Made by a program: the position numbers and the translations under genes. From NCBI GenBank assembly GCA_002104905.1, contig MCFE01000227.1, positions 1-64,000 on the forward strand: a stretch of DNA of 64,000 nt. Reading direction: 5' to 3'. A model generated the notes under the pieces. It had not been told where the DNA came from and ran no database searches. It saw only the letters and a list, made by a program, of their open reading frames with translations. This document shows, one piece after another, positions 19,510 through 31,451 of the stretch. Numbering within the stretch: position 1 is the stretch's first letter; the number at the start of each line of letters is the position of its first letter. The stretch comes from Basidiobolus meristosporus CBS 931.73 (taxonomy: Eukaryota; Basidiobolomycota; Basidiobolomycetes; Basidiobolales; Basidiobolaceae).

Positions 19510-21255
19510 CCCTATGGAAGATAACTTGGTCCAGCAGGTGGATCTAATCCAGATCAGCCATATAAATACCATCAGGAGGCATCTATAATACAAGCAACTT
19601 GGAATTAATGACCCTTTATGCAATCTCAAGACAAAATCACAACAGCATTTGACTAACTTTACAGCCAAAAAGAGTTAAAATCGTGACAGTGTTTGGGCAG
19701 TGTTTTGTCAAGAGCTGCATAGCATTGTTGTAGTCTTAGTGCTCCCTTCAACTATCTGAGTAGATCTGACCAGCCAGTACATCCAACTGCCTTATATGGG
19801 CAAAAACCTGACAGTGCTTTGACAGCCTTATTGCAAGCCTCTGATGGCATTATAATGCCAGTATGGTGGCCTACAGCTAATTCTGTATAGTGCTACCACA
19901 CCGGCTTACCAAATGGTACTTCCTTTTTATACCTCCCCTTGCGTAATTCAAATATTCCACTGTAGAATCACCCTCTTTATTTGCTTACCCACTACTTCCT
20001 TGGGCATTCCACTTATTATTTAAGTCAAAAAATCCCATGGCCTCCTGCTCACCAACCTCTAGAAACATGCACAGCTGCCGCAATTGATATACTTCTATCA
20101 CCTCAACTTAACGGCTTTTTAGTGTGATATTTGCAAAGTTGTCATAAGCCATGTGCAGCCGGTAACATATACAACTTGCAAACATATGTTTGGTTGCCAC
20201 TGCTTCTGCCATGAATACTGCCTGAATACTCACAAATAACTCTTTAGTAGGGTCATGATCACATGACAACCATGGACACCCATGTCAAGTTTCAGCTTCC
20301 TAGCTCAATTTCCAAGAGATTCCTTCTGGAGCCTTCTACCACCTTCCAGAAAGTTCTTGACCATTCCAAACCATTGTTACACAATGGAACATTCCATGGA
20401 AGCTTCCAATTGTATTTCCATAGTCCAGTACCATATACGGAACTACCAGGTCACATGATCAGGTGACCCAATCCATTTCCCCATCTTGTCTCAGTGCCTT
20501 GCCTTCTATATTATTATCCCCAGCACTGCTGTTGTGCCTCACCTCACAACCCCATTAGTATTGGCTAATATCTCTTGGCATCAGTATAGCCAAAAAGTAT
20601 ATATAGTCCTATCCCCCCTTAAGTATTTCTCAGTCTGATAAACACTGGTCTTGAATAAACAGCCTTGCCTTGAATCCTGTCTTGCCTTGATGGTCCACAC
20701 CTAAGTCCTTTCCTGCCATGCCTAGCTTTTCCTCCTGCCTTGTTTCTATTTATAACAGGTAGTTAGCCAGTATATTTCATCTTCCTGCTGGATCCTAGTC
20801 CCCATGTAGCTGCACTTATGCACTTGTTTGTGTGAATTCCATATTGAATGGTGTAGAAGTTGGCTTGTGACTAAGAGAAATCTGTCATACCTTGGTAGAG
20901 TTTTCCACAACAAAATTGCTGCTTTTTGCACCCAACCCAACTTTGCACTACTTAACTGCTAACCCACACATTGGGGCTGCTTAGCTTCATAATGGTTGGT
21001 TGGCTCTGCTTCTGCCATGAATGCCTCCTGAATATCTGCAAAGAACTTTTTGATATATTGTTGGTATATTCCATCTCCGTGCTGGATCCTAGTTGCCCTT
21101 ATAGGTGCTCTTTGGCTCCTGTTTGTGTGAGTTCCTTATGGAATGATGAAGAAATTGGCTTGTACCACGGAGATACCTGACATACTTGGTTAAAGTTGTC
21201 CTCACAAGATTTAGTAGCTTGTTGAGTTCAGCACACCTTTCCATTACTTAACTAA
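19510..21255 (-). mobile_element. Plavaka-type copy B, left part (transposase C-terminal end)
   Basis: Begins with the terminal inverted repeat CCCTATGGAAGATAACTTGGTCC, followed by subterminal DNA and the C-terminal end of the transposase on the minus strand (for example 20746-20940, WKTLPRYDRFLL). A solo LTR-like insertion splits it at 20251-20757. At about 20995 the sequence jumps back and repeats the same C-terminal segment up to 21255, so two truncated copies, or a local duplication, are joined here. It resumes at 27143 after copy A. Confidence 0.65.
20251..20757. repeat. solo LTR-like insertion, about 507 bp
   Basis: Interrupts transposase DNA that is continuous in the paralogous copy at 56165-56215. 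The insertion ends in TATAACA, contains a TATATATA promoter-like box (about 20598) and an AATAAA signal (about 20652), and is flanked by AGTAG (20246-20250) and GGTAG (20758-20762). The exact left end is uncertain because it does not start with TG. Confidence 0.6.
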
Positions 21256-21479
21256 CCCTATGAAAAATTATTGTAATGATCCTGTCAAAAGGCTATCACA
21301 AAGTTAAAGTCCCATGACTAAGAGGTACTGATCCCATCAGGACACCATCCAGAGACCATAAAAAAATAATTGCATCCCAGATTTCATAAAAAATTAGTTA
21401 AAATTTTTCACCACAACAACGTATAAGTGGCTTTTGATTGTTTCCCTGCCAGTTTGCTCACTCTCTGATCCTGGACACT

Positions 21480-23470
21480 CTATCACCTCCTATATTTGTG
21501 TGCATTGATTGGCTATTGCCTCTTTTTCACACTCCTTACTTCCTGACTCAGCTGTTTCTCTTACTTTGCATTTGTATAAATTAATTTATTTCCATTGGAA
21601 CTTCTGTTGCACCTCAATTGCCAATTGTATTGACCTATGCAAGTCCCTATACCCTACACCAACATTAAGCCCAACCCCACACTCAACAAGAAATGCCATT
21701 AAAATCCTCCACTCAATAAGTGTTTCTGCTATAACCTTCAGGTTCCTCAACTTTGTCAGGAACCCAACAGCTTTATGCCACTGTTCATTCACTGGTTCCC
21801 ACCTGTCCTGGTCTTCAGCTAGCACTGCAATTTATAGCACCTCATCTGCCAGTATTTGCAATAAATCCTTGCAATATTCAAGTGTGTTTTCTTGAGCACT
21901 GCTCTTAAAGAAGTGCTGCAACCTCTTGGTGTGCCTATTAATGTTCCAAAACTCTCCCAACACTTGTGAAAACAGCTGTTTTCTTGTTGGTAATTCTTCT
22001 TAGCTATGATGGGATTCAGTCTGCTCAGGGCTTGCTGCATTAATTTGTGAGAACTGCAGTATTTTGGATGCCTCCCTGTCTCAGGCTTGGGTAGACATTT
22101 TCCCTTTAACTTTCCCTTTATCACTGCTGCTTTGTCTGAGTGCTTCCTGTAATGACCTACATTTTCTCCTTAATAAATTCTGCACTGACTCATCTGTTCT
22201 GGCCTGCTTGTGCCTTACTGGCACTCCTCAGGCAGCCTGACATCTCTTTTCTGCTTGTTTTCAGCTCTCAACCATAGTTGGGATGGGCTCCTGTAAAAGC
22301 CCCTTGTTTAATCATTGACAGGTCCTTCACTGCTACTTTAACTGAACAATTCTGAGTAGTACTATGCAGTTTCTTAAATAAGTGTTGTGCTGGTGCATCT
22401 AAGTTGGCCTGCTTGTCCCTAATTGGCACTCTTCCAGCTACCTGACAACTCTTTGACACTAGTCTGGCACTTTTGGCCCTGCTTATAACAGGCTATTGAG
22501 AGAGCCACTGGTTTTTAGCCATGAGATCCTTGCTCTTCTGCCTTTGATAGTTTCTGCTACTCTTAAGATGCTTTCTTAGCATACCATTGATGGCCCAAAA
22601 TCTGTTTGCCTGTTTGAATCCAGGACAATACTCATGGAACAAGTCAAGTGCATTCTGCTTGGCCTTGAGTTCCTAATGGTCTAATGGTATGCTGGCCTTA
22701 AGGTTATGGCATGCTAGACTTCAGACAGCCTCTTGAATATTAGGCCACTCTGCATTACTGCACTCAACAGGTTCCTAGATATTGAATGTCTTTTGATTTT
22801 TAGGCTTTTGTATAAACATCACATTGTCTCTCTCTCATGCTATGATAGGTTTTTCTGTGGGCTTTATCTTTGGAGACTGTTGTTGTGCTTCAAAGACTGT
22901 ACAGTGTTCCTCTGCTGTTACATTAGGAAATGGCTCAATTCTTGGCTGTGACATTGAGCTACTTGAGTTCCTTTGTTGCAGTAAAAATACTGCTTTCTGT
23001 ACCTGGGATATTGATTGCTCTACACATATCATCTCCTCATCCTGCTTCCAGACTATTTCCTGATTTCTCTGGGCCAATGCATCTATCCTATCAGCCACTG
23101 CACCTAATTGCTTTGTTACTTCTTTGGTATGAGCTGAAAACATACTTATTAATATGGGTGGTGGTGATATATGATGGCCACTTGCTGGTCTTCAATTGAC
23201 GGTACTGCATTTGCTACATTCTCATCTGCCTTAGTATAATGGTCAGCTTGTGGCTCTGCAGAGGTCATCATTGCCTACTTGACTGAGAGCCTGAGGAGTC
23301 CGCATTATCACTTTCAGTGGGCACACTACTAACAAGGCCTTTTTTAGATGTAGCCCCACTTGTTGCACTGAATGTTGAAGCAAGGTGTTGTTGAACTGTT
23401 CTTGTGTTGCCATCAGTGGTGGGGTACAGTTGGGAACCAGACAACTTTGCTTTTTTTTTTGGCAGCATAT
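21480..23470 (-). pseudogene. accessory ORF of Plavaka-type copy A (unknown function)
   Basis: In coding order (from 23470 down): MLPKKKAKLSGSQLYPTTD N-terminus; a Ser/Thr-rich stretch; a predicted coiled coil (QLGAVADRIDALAQRNQEI, about 23070-23110); a conserved linker (PKIKPTEKP); two ~70-aa repeats with AGRVP.RDKQA cores (about 22100-22460); then a C-terminal block with LEYCKDLLQ-like sequence and LAEDQDRWEPVNEQWHKAVG, ending near 21480. Stops and frame changes break it. I do not recognise the family. Its constant position, divergent from the transposase, in copies A, B, C, E, H and J suggests it is part of the transposon. By analogy with TnpA of plant CACTA elements it could bind DNA, but nothing here proves that. 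Confidence 0.65.
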
Positions 23471-23689
23471 ATATGGATGTAAGTCAAACCAAAGGAGAAA
23501 TAGTGTTAGATACACATGTGTATGTGGTGTCACAACATCATTTATAATGCTTACAATGGTAGGTCACCATTGATCATTACATTCATGTAGGTGTGATGCC
23601 TCAAATACAAGACTGTCTTGAATTCACATGATTATAGACCAAAAAATGATATAATGGAGTGACATTGCTGAAGGTCAAACTGTTTTCCC

Positions 23690-26600
23690 CATGGAAAAGA
23701 CTACTTTGACTCGACACTGTAAGAGAAGAGAAAAAGACCATGTGGCTATTGTAGCAAGCCTCTCCGCCATGAAACACACAGACAGTATAGGAAGTATTAT
23801 AAGAATCATGGCCAGTGTGTTGCATCACAAGTAATATTTGACCATTCATTGGTCACTGCTGTACCAACATTAGACTTGTTCCCTTGGATAGTGCCACATT
23901 GAGCCATGAGTGCCAAATGATGCCATAGTGTGCCAGAGAGGCCAAGTGAGCCCATATTTGGCCACAGAGTGTGAAACATAGCTCTGCATCTTCATGCAAA
24001 GCAGCCCCTGTGTTTCACCCATTGTGCAGGAGAAAATCCATTTTTTGACCTTTTTTTGTGGATCAATGTAGCTCAGGATGTGTAAGAGCACAGGAGAACT
24101 GAAGACATGCTTCTAGTACTCAATACCCATGGCACTCTGAATCTAGCTCCTGTAGCTTGTATCATGTCACAAAAATGAATGGCACTATCTTGGTCCACTG
24201 GTACTATCTGGCACTATAAGTGCTTTGTATAGATCTTACTTTAGGGCTAATATTTAAATATAGTGCCAGATAGTACCAGTGGACCAAGATAGTGCCATTC
24301 ATTTTTGTGACATGATACAAGCTACAGGAGCTAGATTCAGAGTGCCATGGGTATTGAGTACTAGAAGCATGTCTTCAGTTCTCCTGTGCTCTTACACATC
24401 CTGAGCTACATTGATCCACAAAAAAAGGTCAAAAAGTGGATTTTCTCCAACACAATGGGTGAAACACAGGGGCTGCTTTGTATAAAGATGCAGAGCTATG
24501 TTTCACACTCTGTGGCCAGGTAGTGGCTCACTTGGCCTCTCTGGCACACTATGGCATCATTTGGCACCCATGGCTCAATGTGGCACTATCCAACGGAACA
24601 AGTCTATTATCTTGCTGGCTGGTTGATACTTCTATATTGGCACCTGTCTGTCTTTGTCACCTTGAGAAAACTGAGTCATGTGAGTTTGTGATACCTTTAA
24701 GCTCACCTCAGCCTTCTGAATATGGCATGCAGAGTGATAGCTGTATGATCCAGAGACTGTCCTGATTCAAACATGTGTCAATAGTTACATGGAATTCACA
24801 TCCAAATGCTACCATTGCAACATCTCCAAATCATCAGGAATTCACCACCATTGAAGGAAAACACCATTGACACTCAGGATATATTCCAGCAATACCCTGT
24901 CTGAGGAAGCTGATGCGGTCCCACAAATATTGCAAAGCTATACAGTACCACACACAGTATCAATCAAGCACAAACATATCTAAATATTCAATGGCACACA
25001 TTACAAACAGTCAAGAAGCAAGGGCTACTTTGAAGGTATGTATGACAATGCCTTTGCCTTAGCACTTGATGGATTCTCATTAAACAAGCACTTTACCAGC
25101 AAATCCTGCTGGTCACTGACTTTTACTAATCTGAATCTGCTGCCCATCTTATGGCATCAGAGCTATAATCTGATGGTAGTCACACTGGTATCTGGGCCTA
25201 AATCACCATTCAACCTGGACAGCTACCTGAATCCATTACTGGATGAATCTTGTATGCTTTCCCATGGGATAACAGTAAATGTCCATCATGCAAAAGCACA
25301 TATTATTATCTGAGTTGGAGATGCCCCAGCCATCAGCAAGATTGCAGGTTTTCTAGGTGCAATGGATAGTATTGCTGTCAAATATGTGAGATCTAGGGAA
25401 TATACTTCATCACTCCCACACATTATTATTACCCAAAGACCTGCACTAAAAGCATCATCTTTCCATAGAGAGAACATACAGAAGTCAGCATGTAATTGCA
25501 GCAAAGTTGGCAAGCTATAAGCAATTGGCCAGAATATGGAATTAATTGGAAGCTGAAGATACTTAAGATAGACTGTATCTGTTGGAGAAAAAGCTTTCCA
25601 CTGAGAGCAATGCATTTGCTTTTCAACAATATCCCTATACTGATGACCAAGTTGTACATGGGGCATTTCAAGCTATATGAGCCCTTTGCAATACCAGAGA
25701 AATTTGAAAGAATTAGCAAGATATTACAGAGTATCTGCCATCCTAAGAACTTCTCACAGGCTCCAATAAATATTCATATGCATATGCACCAATACAAGTA
25801 CAAAGACTGGATACACTTCATATGTATTTATTCAAGTGGCCTTCTGAAGCCATTCCTACCAAGTGTACATTGGAGGCATTAGGAGTCATATGTAGACATT
25901 GTAGGAATATTTATCTGTAAGCAGATCACCAATGCAAACTTGATGCATCTGCAGCTGTTGTGCAAGGGGTTTATGATAGGATTTCAGTTGCTAAACTACA
26001 AACATAAAGCTCAATGTGTACATCTCTGCTACTACTGTATCCATTCTCTACTTCAACATGCATGGTGTGTGGAGAATATTGGGCTGTGCTTCACCTTTTG
26101 GGAGTTTCCTAAGTTACAGATGTGTGGAGAGATAGAAAGATGAGTCAAATTGCAAGTACTACCTTATCCCAATCTCATCAAGAATATTACTTTCAAGTCA
26201 ATCATGGATGTGAAGAGTTGACACATGGAAAACAGTCAAGAAGAGTTGGAAAATGCTGGGGACCTATGTGCACATGGAGTCACCTATGCCTATGACATCA
26301 AGAAGCTAAGCAGCCCCAATGCTTGGGTAATCTGTTAAGTAATGCAACATTGGGATGGGTGTAACAAGTAACTAATTTCTATTAGGAAAACTCTACCAAG
26401 GTATGCCAGATTTCCCATGGTCACAGTCCAACTTCTACACCATTAAATACAGATTTTGCACAAACAAGTGCCAGAGCACACTTATAAGGGGAACCAGAAT
26501 TGAGTAGGGAGAAGGATTACATATTGGCTAAGTACCAAAAGGCTCTTTGCAGATATTGAGGAGGTACTCATGGCAGAAGTGGCAACAACTAAACATATGT

Positions 26601-26810
26601 TTGCAAGTTGTATATGCTACCGGCAGTACAAGGTATGTGGCAATTTTGCAAGTATTACACCCAAACGCCGCAAAGTTGAGGTGAAAAAAGTGTGTCAATT
26701 GCAGCAGGTGTGTGCATTTGTAGAGGTTAATAAGCAGGAGGCCATGGTATTTTTTGATTTAAAGTGTATGTGGAATGCCCAAGGTAGTAATGGGTAGCTA
26801 ATAAAGAGAG
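23690..26810 (+). pseudogene. Plavaka/Tnp2-like transposase, copy A
   Basis: Pieces in order: an N-terminal zinc-finger-like segment (RPCGYCSKPLRHET...HGQC, about 23735-23820); the MITE insertion; an acidic linker; a block around about 24840 (GGKHCH...RYIPAIPC); YDNAFALALDGFSLNKHF (about 25040) with the first conserved Asp; SGPKSPFNLDSYLNPLLDE; the motif HII.VGDAPAISKI.GF (about 25290); then FPLRAMHLLFNNIPIL (about 25600), the counterpart of the DFMHLLFENI block of Plavaka/Tnp2 transposases. These match that fungal CACTA-related family. Many stops and frame changes make it a pseudogene. Alternative assignment to another KDZ-type transposase is possible but less likely. Confidence 0.72.
23872..24605. 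mobile_element. foldback MITE copy 2 (734 bp)
   Basis: Ends AGACTTG...CAAGTCT with ATT on both sides (23869-23871 and 24606-24608). Two inverted arms of about 347 nt enclose the conserved ~40-nt loop. The paralogous transposase at 61040-61090 has the same flanks joined with one ATT (61066-61068). Confidence 0.92.
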
Positions 26811-27159
26811 GTGATTCTACAGTGGAATATATGAATTGCACAAAGGGAGGTAGAAAAAGGAATTACTTTTTGTTAAATTGGTACAGTAGCTTTATACAGA
26901 GCCAGCTGTAGGCCCCCATACTGCCAATATAATGCCATCACAGTCTTGCTGTGAGGCAGTTGAAATTCTGGCAAGTTTCTTGTCAAGTTTTATCACTCTA
27001 TTTGGTAGTAGAGTTAGCAAAGCACCATTGTGATCCCATTATAAGATTGCTAAGCTGCTGATATTATTATGGTCACTTAATGGGATTCTGACAGCTGATC
27101 TGGACTCAATCCACCTAAAGGACCAGACTATTTTCCATAGGGTGACTACCCACAATTCT

Positions 27160-29260
27160 GGGCTGCTTAGCTTCTTTATGCCATAGGCATAGGCAACTCC
27201 ATGTGCACATCTTTCCTAAGAATTTTCCAACTCTTCCTGGCTGTCCTCCATATGACAACTCATCACATCCAATACAGACTTGAAAGGAATAGTCTTGGTG
27301 AGACTGGAATATGGCAGTACCTACAACTTGACTTGTCTTCCTATCTCCCCACACATCCGCTACATAGGAAACTTCCAAAAGGTCACGCAATGCTACCAGT
27401 GTACTCCTGGTGGGAATTACTTCAGAAGGCCACTTGAATAAATAAATATCAAGTTTATCCAGTCTTTGTACTTGTATTGTTGCATATGCATATGAATATT
27501 GATTGGAGCCTGTGAGAAGTTCTTAGGATGGCAGATACTCTGTAATATCTTGCCAATTCTTTCAAACTTCACTGCTATCTTGACAGTCTCATATAGCCTG
27601 AAATGCCCCTTGTGCAACTTGGTCCTCAGTATAGGGATATTCTTGAAAAGCAAATGCATTGCTCCCAGTGGAAAGCTTTTGCTCCAACAGATACAGTCTA
27701 TCTTAAGTATCTTCAGCTTTCAATTGAATCCATATTCTGGACAATTACTTATAGCTTGCCAACTTTACTGCGATTACATGCTGACTTCTGTATGTTCTCT
27801 CTGTGGAAAGATGATGTTCTTATTGCAGGTCTTTGGGTAATAATAATGTGTGTAAGTAATGGAGTATATCACTTTGATCTGACATATTTGACAGCAATAC
27901 CATCTATTGTGCCCAGAAAAGCCAGCTATCTTGTTGATGGCTGGTGTATCACCTATGCAGATGATAATATGTGCATTTACATGACAGCCATTCACTGTTA
28001 TCCTTGTTGAAAGGATATAAAATTAAACCAGCAATGGATACAGGTAGCTATCAAGGTTGCACAGTGATTTTAGCTTAGATACCCTTATGACTACCATCAG
28101 AATTTGGCTCTGATACTATAGATGGGGCAGCAGATTCAGGTTGAAGAGAATCAGGGACTGTCAGGATTTGCTGGTGGTGTACTTACTAAATCAGAATCAA
28201 TCAAGTGCCAAATCAAGACATAGTTATACATACCTACAGAGTAGCCCTTCAATCTAAATTGTTTGCAATGTTTGCCATCCAATATATCAGATATGTCTGT
28301 ACTTGATTGATACTGAGTGCAGTACATCATAGCTTCACTATATTCATTAGACTGTATGAGCTTCTTCAGATGGGGTATTACCAGAAACTATCTAGAATGG
28401 GAACAGTGTTTTCCCTGACAGTGGTGGATTCCTGACAAGTTGGTCACCTTGCAATAGTGGCATATTTAGATGCCAATGTCAAGTAACTGTTAACACAAGC
28501 AGGTATCAGGATGGTTTCTGGCTCATATGCTGCCAGTAACATAATGGTTGTTCATGTATACCAAGTACATGGTAAGTTGCCTCCTAGGATGACATTGACA
28601 AGAAGTAGTGGTAAACCCTCAAAGCCCTCATTACTAGTACTAGTAGAAATGCACTACTTCTCTGGCAACAACTTCACATCATTCACCAGTAGATGGATTA
28701 TTAGGCTGACTTGACTCCATGAAATATCCTTGACATTTTTTTCCACTGGTGTTGTTTCATTGCATTTTGGGGTTTTACCTGGCTCACACAGGGTATTGTA
28801 GTTTGGGGAGATTGGCCCACAGTCCATCAGTGAGCCTGCTTCATCAGAGCTATCACTTGGCATACCATATTTAGAAGGTTGGGGTAAGCCTAAAGGTGTC
28901 ATATACTCACCTGACTCAGTTTCCACAAGGTGACAAGTACTGCTAGGTGCCATCATCAAAGCATCAAGTGGCCTGCAAGATACTGCTGGTACAGCAGTGA
29001 CTGAGGTATGGTCAAATGTGACTTGTGTAGCAAAACAATGGCCACAATCTTTGTAAAACTTTCAATGCTGTTTGTATGCTTCATGGTCAAGAGGATTGCT
29101 ACAAAAGCCACCTGGTCTTTTTTTGCTTCTCTTACAGTGTTGAGTCAAAGTAGTATTGTCCATAAGGCAAACAGTTTGACACTTAACACTGCAACACTGC
29201 CATATTGTATTTTTGTCAATACTCATGTGAATTCAAGACAGTTTTCCAATCGAAACATTA
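27160..29260 (-). pseudogene. Plavaka/Tnp2-like transposase, copy B
   Basis: Minus-strand fragments match copy A. Landmarks are MHLLFKNIPILRTKLHKGHF (27600-27659), the block with HVNAHIIICIGDTPAINKI and FSGHNRWYCCQICQIK (27880-27995), and the N-terminal linker at 28654-28959 (ESGEYMTPLGLPQPSKYG, then SLMDCGPISPN). HIIICIGDTPAI plus the following C..C pair is the clearest Plavaka signature in the window. Stops separate all pieces. Confidence 0.75.
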
Positions 29261-29528
29261 CACCTACATGAATGTAAGATGAAATGTTGATCTGTCATAG
29301 TAAGCATTACAAGTAATGTTGTGGCACCACTTACACATATACATATTACACCATTTTCCCTTTGGTATGACTCACTTTGATGTATATGCTGCCAAGAAAT
29401 AATGCATAATCATCTGGTTCCCAACTAAACCCCCTGCTGACAGCAGCAGAAGAATGGTTGGACAACAGCTTGCTTTGATATTCAGTACAATATGCAGGGC
29501 TACAACCAAAAAAAGCCCTGTGGACATA

Positions 29529-30262
29529 AGACTTGTTCTGTTGGATAGTCCCACATTGAGCCATGAGTGCCAAATGATGCCATAGTGTGCCAGAGAGGTC
29601 AAGTGAGCCTATACTTGGCCACAGAGTGTGAAACATAGCTCTGCATCTTCATGTAAAGCAGCCCCTGTATTTCACCCATTGCACAGGAGAAAATCCATTT
29701 TTTGACCTTTTTTTGTGGATCAATGTAGCTCAGGATGTGTAAGAGCACAGTAGAACTGACAATATGCATCTGGTACTCAATACCCATGGCACTCTGAATC
29801 TAGCTCCTGTAGCTTGTATCATGTCACAAAAATGAATGGCACTATCTTGGTCCACTGGTACTATCTGGCACTATAAGTGCTTTGTATAGATCTTACTTTA
29901 GGGCTAATATTTAAATATAGTGCCAGATAGTACCAGTGGACCAAGATAGTGCCATTCATTTTTGTGACATGATACAAGCTACAGGAGCTAGATTCAGAGT
30001 GCCAAGGGTATTGAGTACCAGATGCATATCTTCAATCTGCTGGTGCTCTAATACATCCTGCACAATATTGATCCAAAAAAAAAGGTCAAAAAATGGATTT
30101 TCTCCAACACAATGGGTGAAACACAGGGGCTGCTTTGCATGAGGATGCAGAGCTATGTTTCACACTCTGTGGCCAGGTGGAGGCTATATTGGCCTCTCTG
30201 GCACACTATGGCATCATTTGGTACTCATGGCTCAATGTGGCACTATCCAACGGAACAAGTCT
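29529..30262. mobile_element. foldback MITE copy 3 (734 bp)
   Basis: AGACTTG...CAAGTCT ends flanked by ATA (29526-29528 and 30263-30265). It interrupts the start of the accessory ORF. The uninterrupted equivalent in copy C is near 38685-38720 (GACAGTGTGCCC against GACATA|ATAGTGCCC). Confidence 0.9.
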
Positions 30263-30334
30263 ATAGTGCCCACTAAAGGTAATAATACAACACCTCAGGC
30301 TCTCAGTCAAGTAGGCAGTTGAAAATCATTGCGG

Positions 30335-31412
30335 TGTGGTGGTGTATAAGTCCAAAGGGCAAAATACAACCAACACTTCTCAAGTGTGAATGTGTGTGGG
30401 GTGTTCACTGGGTGCGATAACCTCTGGCAAAAGCTTGCTAGGAATACTGGGTCTTTTATCTAATCTAATGTGATGGGGGATAAAGCCTCAAGCTTGTCAA
30501 GGGAAAACTATTGAACTACAATCCCCAACTTAGTTGGCGTCTTAACAAAAGTTTATAATGGCTTTGACGTCCTTTGAGATGACAATGTACTAAAGCTTCC
30601 AAAGTCAAAACAACTGTAAACTCCACCAACAGGGACTTGATAAGAATGCAGCTTTGACCAATAGTTACAAAGACTGAAAAGTATCTTTGCCTGTACAAGA
30701 ACAAACTTGGGAAAACAAACAATATAATAAAATATACCTACTCTGAGTATTCCTCACAAGTAGTGCCTCCAAGGTCAGTTGGCTGTCAGCGCGGTTTCCT
30801 GGGAGTATTGTCAGGTCTGAGTCAGAAAATAGTGGTAATAGGTAGCGGTGATCTCACTAATCAATAAGTTGGAATATTGGAAGAGGGATGATTTATTTTA
30901 AGGGATAGCCTCCCTTATATACTTTTTTGCTGCTCAATTTCTTGCTAGAAAATACTTTCCCGAAGTTTCCAGAAGGTAGTAGACAACCAATCATGTCTTT
31001 GTGTACTAAAAATAGCGCAAATTCTTGGCGGATTGTTCCATGAGACATAGTAGTACCTAGCCAATCAGGTAGTGGTAACATGAAACCTCTGTGTCATGTG
31101 GTTGCCTCTTATGGTAGTGAGATGGGGGATTATGAGACCAAGATGGTCACGTGACATGGGCACTGTTGGGGTACTTGCCATATAAGGTAACTATCTTATC
31201 TTGGCATCTCGGCAAGGAATAAGAATAGCTTGTGCAATGGGTTAATAGTGACAAATAGTTTGTCAGGTTGCATAGTAATAATCACATAGACAAAAATAGG
31301 AAATATTGCAAATTTGGGATGATAATAATATAGGCGGGGTAATCCTTTTTAGGGAAGTGAACGCATAAGAATGAGCACATCTGCCTGTGGGTGTCACTGT
31401 GACCCCACTACA
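30335..31412 (-). repeat. gypsy 3' LTR
   Basis: Starts TGTAGTGG and ends CCACCACA on the minus strand. It has a TATA-like TATATAAG near 30914 and an AATAAA near 30891. A CACGTG box is present near 31148. It is about 99% identical to the 5' LTR. Confidence 0.95.
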
Positions 31413-31426
31413 TCCACCCCCCTCTC
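31413..31426 (-). promoter_or_regulatory. gypsy polypurine tract
   Basis: On the minus strand a run GAGAGGGGGGTGGA lies immediately before the 3' LTR, as expected for the plus-strand primer of an LTR retrotransposon. Confidence 0.85.
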
Positions 31427-31451
31427 AGCTTTGAACTCAGGTCAAAGCAAA

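Larger units (their letters stand above)
21256..27142. mobile_element. Plavaka-type transposon copy A, both ends present
   Basis: Left terminus CCCTATGAAAAATTATTG at 21256; right terminus ...AATAGT-type DNA ending TTTTCCATAGGG at 27142. Flanking triplets are TAA and TGA, a one-mismatch 3-bp duplication. Inside are the accessory ORF on the minus strand and the transposase on the plus strand, divergently arranged around about 23470-23690. A foldback MITE (23872-24605) interrupts the transposase. The element sits inside the transposase remnant of copy B, whose sequence resumes at 27143. Confidence 0.78.
27143..30334 (-). mobile_element. Plavaka-type copy B, right part
   Basis: Continues the transposase of copy B on the minus strand (27143-29260), from the C-terminal part to the zinc-finger N-terminus. 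It then holds the first codons of the accessory ORF on the plus strand (from about 29380), which are split by a foldback MITE at 29529-30262. The right side is cut off by the gypsy LTR at 30335, so the accessory-ORF end of this copy is missing. Confidence 0.7.
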
